DNA of 10,098 bases, taken from assembly GCA_018610125.1 (NCBI GenBank), contig JAHEOI010000231.1, positions 1-10,098 on the forward strand, read 5' to 3'. The notes under the pieces are model-generated. The model was given only the letters and a program-made list of their open reading frames with translations. It did not search any database and was not told where the DNA came from. Source of the stretch: Verrucomicrobiota bacterium. Lineage in GTDB: Bacteria; Verrucomicrobiota; Verrucomicrobiia; Limisphaerales; JAHEOI01. Made by a program: the position numbers and the translations under genes. Shown here piece by piece: positions 7,279 to 10,098 of this stretch (position 1 is its first letter; every line of letters starts with the position of its first letter).

Positions 7279-8105
7279 ATTTGGAAAAATTGTTTCTTAG
7301 TATTAAAGGTTTGGGCACGGTGGCGCTCTGGGTCCTCGTGGCCCTTGTGGCTATCGGGATTCTTGTGGCCGTGGTTGCCTATGCGAATCGCAGTCGCGGT
7401 TTCAGGCTCTTCTTGGTTGCCTCTGTAACGCTTGGCAGCTCATGGTATGCGTTTTTAGTGGCACCGTTTCAGCAAGTGGGGCACGAACAGCCCTCTGTGG
7501 CCGAGGCAACGGGGGAGATTTATCCGACCGCCCCGCCCGGTCAGGTCAAGCGGGGCGAGGAGGTTTATCGCTCCAACGGATGTGTCTATTGCCATACGCA
7601 GCAAGTGAGGGGAACGGGAGGAGACATCCCGCGATGGGGACAGCGGCGCACGGTCGCTCGCGATTACTTGTATCAATCCCCGGTACAGCTCGGTTCGCAG
7701 CGAAAAGGCCCCGATTTGAGCAACGTCGGTGCCCGCCGTACGAGCGAAGCATGGCATCTTCGACATCTCTATGCCCCTGAATGGATGGTTGAAGGCTCGA
7801 CGATGCCGCCGTACCGTTACCTGTTCGAAATCCGAAAGGTGGTCGGCGATGGCTCGCCGGACGCGTTGAATTTGACGGCTTTGGGCCTGAAGGAGCAGGT
7901 TTCGCCGAACGGTCGGTATGAGCTCGTTCCGACCGAGGATGCCAAGGCCTTGGTCGATTACCTCCTTCACTTGAAAGCCGAGGTCCCTTTGTTTGAGGCG
8001 CCGCTTCCCAAAAAGCAAGAAAAGAGCGACGAGAAGCAGAACAAAAAACAGCAAAGTGGGCAGCAGCCGTCCAAGCCGACGGTCAATGCGAATCAGTTCG
8101 AGTAG
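7275..8105 (+). CDS. ccoO: CcoO-like membrane-anchored monoheme cytochrome c (cbb3 subunit II family)
   Basis: A 276-residue protein of the cbb3 subunit II family. Two hydrophobic helices (about 14-36 and 44-62) precede a periplasmic cytochrome domain; classical CcoO has one. The heme c site is CVYCH (Cys103, Cys106, His107) and the probable distal ligand is Met177 in STMPPYRYLFE. The family stretch GPDLSNVGARRTSEAWHLRH is intact. The Lys/Gln-rich tail (from about 246) ends NANQFE, which resembles the end of the 5076-5777 protein. Translation is coupled to ccoN by an ATGA overlap. In true cbb3 oxidase CcoO passes electrons towards the CcoN catalytic site. Its neighbour here lacks those hemes, so the acceptor must be different. 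Confidence 0.92.
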   Translation: MNLEKLFLSIKGLGTVALWVLVALVAIGILVAVVAYANRSRGFRLFLVASVTLGSSWYAFLVAPFQQVGHEQPSVAEATGEIYPTAPPGQVKRGEEVYRSNGCVYCHTQQVRGTGGDIPRWGQRRTVARDYLYQSPVQLGSQRKGPDLSNVGARRTSEAWHLRHLYAPEWMVEGSTMPPYRYLFEIRKVVGDGSPDALNLTALGLKEQVSPNGRYELVPTEDAKALVDYLLHLKAEVPLFEAPLPKKQEKSDEKQNKKQQSGQQPSKPTVNANQFE

Positions 8106-8134
8106 GAATTGGCACCAGGAAGTATTGCTTAACA

Positions 8135-8773
8135 ATGAGCTCAGCAAACCGGAATACATCGAATCCCCAAGCGGGCGATGAACAGCCCCCAGCCGTAAGC
8201 CGGCATGTCGGCATTGCCCCAATGTTGACGCTGATTGCAGTCGGGGTCCTTCTCTACGCGGGCGGGATGTACTTGGACCGTCATGCGGGCGGCTTTCGCG
8301 CCAATGTCTATGAGCCATATCGGAGCCTCGAGTATGTTGAATCGCTCCAGCCGCAGGACAAAGGGGATAAGCTCATGGCTCAAGGGAAACAGGTCTACCA
8401 AACTTGCTCGGCTTGTCACCAGGCGAGCGGGGAAGGGATGCCCGGCCAATTCCCGCCGCTTAAAGGCTCGAAATGGGTCCTGGCGTCCGGGCCCGATCGC
8501 ATCATCCGTATCGTCTTAAACGGATTGACCGGACCGATCGAAGTTGCCGGGGAGACATGGCAAGGGGTCCCGATGCCGGCGATTGGGAGTGGGTTTTCAA
8601 ACCAAGAGATCGCGGCGGTTCTGACCTATATTCGTCAGAATGAGGAGTGGGGTCACAACGCCACGGCCGTGACACCGGAAGAAGTCGCGGCTGTGCGTGA
8701 GAAGGTCAGCGATCGATCCGCGCCCTGGACTGCCAAGGAATTAAAGAAGATCCCCGTCGGCGAAGAAGAGTAA
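8135..8773 (+). CDS. Membrane-anchored monoheme class I cytochrome c
   Basis: A 212-residue protein with a hydrophilic N-terminus, one transmembrane helix (about 26-46) and a periplasmic class I cytochrome domain. The heme site is CSACH (Cys91, Cys94, His95), and Met147 in GVPMPAIG is the probable distal ligand. QFPPLKGSKWV and a Leu-Thr-Tyr-Ile-Arg C-terminal helix are typical of oxidase-associated cytochromes of the CoxB or CcoP domain type. It sits where a diheme CcoP would be expected but has only one heme. It may carry electrons from ActE or CcoO to a terminal oxidase; this is inferred from context. The start has AGGAAG at 8117-8122. After the cytochrome fold, a charged helical tail (about 178-212) ends in Glu residues. 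It is the last gene before the 124-bp gap in front of atpB. Confidence 0.9.
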   Translation: MSSANRNTSNPQAGDEQPPAVSRHVGIAPMLTLIAVGVLLYAGGMYLDRHAGGFRANVYEPYRSLEYVESLQPQDKGDKLMAQGKQVYQTCSACHQASGEGMPGQFPPLKGSKWVLASGPDRIIRIVLNGLTGPIEVAGETWQGVPMPAIGSGFSNQEIAAVLTYIRQNEEWGHNATAVTPEEVAAVREKVSDRSAPWTAKELKKIPVGEEE

Positions 8774-8897
8774 AAAATCACTTGTGAAAATGGTGACCCA
8801 CCATCATGGTGTTGGGCGCCTGTTGAAGGGGTGGGCGCCGTTGCGCCGTCGGGGAAATTGGGAAGGTGGAGAATTGACACGGATTTGATGCGAATAA
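8774..8897. other. Intergenic gap before atpB with alternative small hairpins
   Basis: This 124-bp stretch holds no convincing gene. TGGTG (8791-8795), CACCA (8799-8803) and TGGTG (8807-8811) can form either of two mutually exclusive hairpins with 3-base loops. GGCGCC at 8815-8820 and 8834-8839 can pair across a 13-base loop. None is followed by a T run, so an intrinsic terminator is not supported. A TTGACA at 8874-8879 has no well-spaced -10 partner. Confidence 0.5.
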
Positions 8898-9863
8898 ATG
8901 GGCATGAAGTGGCTTAGTTCAATTATTCTGGTAAGCTTGTTGCTGGGCTTCCCTGCGATGTTCGCTCAAGCGCAGGAAGGGCACGGCCAAGGGAAGGGCG
9001 AGCATGCTGTGGCAAGTGAATCGTCCGAGGCAGCCGCTGCGGAAGGAACGCATGGAGAGGGGGGGGAAGCTGAGGGAGGTCATGGACTCTCGCCGGAGCC
9101 GGTCGATATTTTCTGGATTGGTAACTTCCCCATTACGAACTCCATGTTGGTTTCGTGGATCGTCGCCCTCGGCTTGATCGTGTTTGCCCAGCTTGCCACT
9201 CGGAATATGCAAGAGGTCCCGAGTGGGCTGCAGAACTTTTGGGAATGGATGGTCGAAAGCCTTTACAATTTCTTGGAGAGCATCATCGGCCATGAGCTGG
9301 TTCGCAAAACCTTCTGGCTCTTCGCCACGATCTTTATCTTTATCCTGTTCGGCAATTGGATCGGGTTAATCCCGGGTGTGGGGACGGTTGGCATGGGGGT
9401 CGAAACGGACCATGGCTTTCTCGTCACGGAGCCTTGGCTTCGCGGCGCCAACGCGGACATGAATATGACCTTTGCCATGGCGTTGATCTTTTTTGCCTGC
9501 TGGTTTCTTTGGGCGATTCAAGCCAATGGGCCGATCGGCTTCCTGCAGCACATCTTTGCTCCCAAGGGGCACACCACCGGTTTGCTGAAGGCGCTCATGG
9601 TGATTGTCTTTATGGCGGTGGGGGTCCTCGAGGTCGTCTCTATCCTCTTCCGCCCGATCTCGCTGAGCTTTCGCTTATACGGGAATATCTTTGCCGGAGA
9701 GAATATCATGGAGTCCATGACGACTATCCTCCCGGGCTTCAATTGGTTAATCCCGATTCCGTTTTACTTTCTCGAACTGCTGGCGGGCTTTGTGCAGGCG
9801 TTGGTATTCATGCTTCTGACAGCGGTGTTCACGATGCTGATTTGCCAGTCGGAGGAGCATTAA
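8898..9863 (+). CDS. atpB: F1Fo ATP synthase subunit a (AtpB)
   Basis: Subunit a of the Fo motor, 321 residues, which forms the proton half-channels next to the c-ring. The essential arginine is Arg259 in SLSFRLYGN (equivalent to E. coli Arg210). Glu268 in GNIFAGE matches E. coli Glu219, and Glu293 aligns with His245, a usual substitution. The protein is longer than E. coli subunit a because of an N-terminal signal-like sequence (1-25, ending AQA) and a roughly 40-residue hydrophilic stretch rich in Gly, His and Glu before EPVDIFWIGNFPITNSM. Met1 (8898) and Met3 (8904) are both possible starts, with no strong ribosome site for either. No atpI gene precedes it; the neighbour is a cytochrome c. 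The C-terminus ICQSEEH is normal. Confidence 0.96.
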   Translation: MGMKWLSSIILVSLLLGFPAMFAQAQEGHGQGKGEHAVASESSEAAAAEGTHGEGGEAEGGHGLSPEPVDIFWIGNFPITNSMLVSWIVALGLIVFAQLATRNMQEVPSGLQNFWEWMVESLYNFLESIIGHELVRKTFWLFATIFIFILFGNWIGLIPGVGTVGMGVETDHGFLVTEPWLRGANADMNMTFAMALIFFACWFLWAIQANGPIGFLQHIFAPKGHTTGLLKALMVIVFMAVGVLEVVSILFRPISLSFRLYGNIFAGENIMESMTTILPGFNWLIPIPFYFLELLAGFVQALVFMLLTAVFTMLICQSEEH

Positions 9864-10022
9864 TCAACGCCGGTTGCCGCTCAAGACAAAACGAAAGCGT
9901 CTAAAATCCAAGATCTCTCTTGGTAGGGAAGGGTCCGGAAAAATTTTTGAAGAGTTTGACGATTTCAGCGGCTGGACCATGAACAAATCGTGGGAGTCGT
10001 TGATCAGAACGAAAGGAAAACT
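9864..10022. other. atpB-atpE intergenic region with a 6-bp hairpin
   Basis: This 159-bp spacer contains CCAAGA TCTC TCTTGG (9908-9923), a perfect 6-bp stem with a 4-base loop, and the palindrome AAAAATTTTT (9939-9948). The hairpin is not followed directly by a T run. It could adjust message stability between atpB and the highly expressed subunit c gene, which is known in other atp operons; this is inference here. No convincing gene lies in it. Confidence 0.5.
10013..10017 (+). promoter_or_regulatory. Ribosome binding site of atpE
   Basis: AAGGA lies 5 bases before the ATG at 10023 and sets the atpE start. It is clearer than the sites before ccoN and atpB, in keeping with the high subunit c copy number needed. 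Confidence 0.7.
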
Positions 10023-10098
10023 ATGGTAACGGAAATATTAGCACAAGCGGGTGGGGGTCTGGTTGGAAGCCTCCACGTGGGTCTGGCGGCGCTCGGCG
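10023..10098 (+). CDS. atpE: F1Fo ATP synthase subunit c (AtpE), N-terminal fragment
   Basis: Only the first 25 codons are in the window; the gene runs off the right edge. After a short Ala/Gly-rich start comes SLHVGLAALG, which matches the beginning of helix 1 of subunit c (the GLAALG.G.G.G pattern). Its place directly after atpB supports this. The ion-binding carboxylate in helix 2 lies outside the window, so proton or sodium preference cannot be judged. Confidence 0.88.
   Translation, partial: MVTEILAQAGGGLVGSLHVGLAALG

Noticed and set aside
7455..8318. Long open frame on the minus strand across ccoO and the cytochrome gene
   Set aside because: It overlaps two genes with clear heme motifs and has no coherent domain.
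8874..8902. TTGACA as the -35 box of an atpB promoter
   Set aside because: No -10-like hexamer stands 16-18 bases downstream; the nearest AATAAA is only 13 bases away, and transcription would begin inside the atpB start region.
9979..10029. A 16-codon reading frame overlapping the atpE start
   Set aside because: It has no ribosome site and no recognisable sequence; such a short frame is expected by chance.

Overview
The window is one co-directional block of respiratory and energy genes, all on the + strand. It begins inside actB and ends inside atpE. The order is actB (3' part), actC, actD, actE, actF, a membrane protein of unknown function, a ccoN-like gene, a ccoO-like gene, a monoheme cytochrome c, atpB, and the start of atpE. 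Spacing is tight: actB/actC overlap by one base, actE starts directly after the actD stop, and ccoN/ccoO overlap as ATGA. The only sizeable gaps are about 124 bp before atpB and about 159 bp before atpE. No RNA genes, transposases or CRISPR arrays are visible.

Organism: the alternative complex III (ACIII) genes, the style of ActE (GFRG...PP..IFPDMDRQ), the CcoO-like type with a CVYCHTQQVR motif, and an AtpB carrying a signal peptide suggest Verrucomicrobiota or a close PVC relative. This comes from recalled sequence style and is not a database result. Base composition looks moderately GC-rich.

How it fits together: ACIII oxidises quinol. ActC is the likely quinol site, ActB carries the Fe-S clusters, and ActE is the exit cytochrome. 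Electrons would pass to the cytochromes encoded downstream (CcoO-like and the monoheme cytochrome c) and then to a terminal oxidase. The F1Fo ATP synthase genes that follow would use the proton gradient.

The main surprise is the ccoN-like gene. It aligns along its length with cbb3 oxidase subunit I, but five of the six metal-ligand histidines are replaced, so it should not be able to reduce oxygen. Its CcoO-like partner keeps its heme c ligands. The cluster therefore looks like an ACIII joined to a cofactor-poor, cbb3-derived module. The second surprise is the gene between actF and ccoN. It appears to be a small ACIII-neighbourhood protein split by a roughly 100-residue insert, and the insert resembles a domain I remember from many unrelated planctomycete and cyanobacterial proteins.
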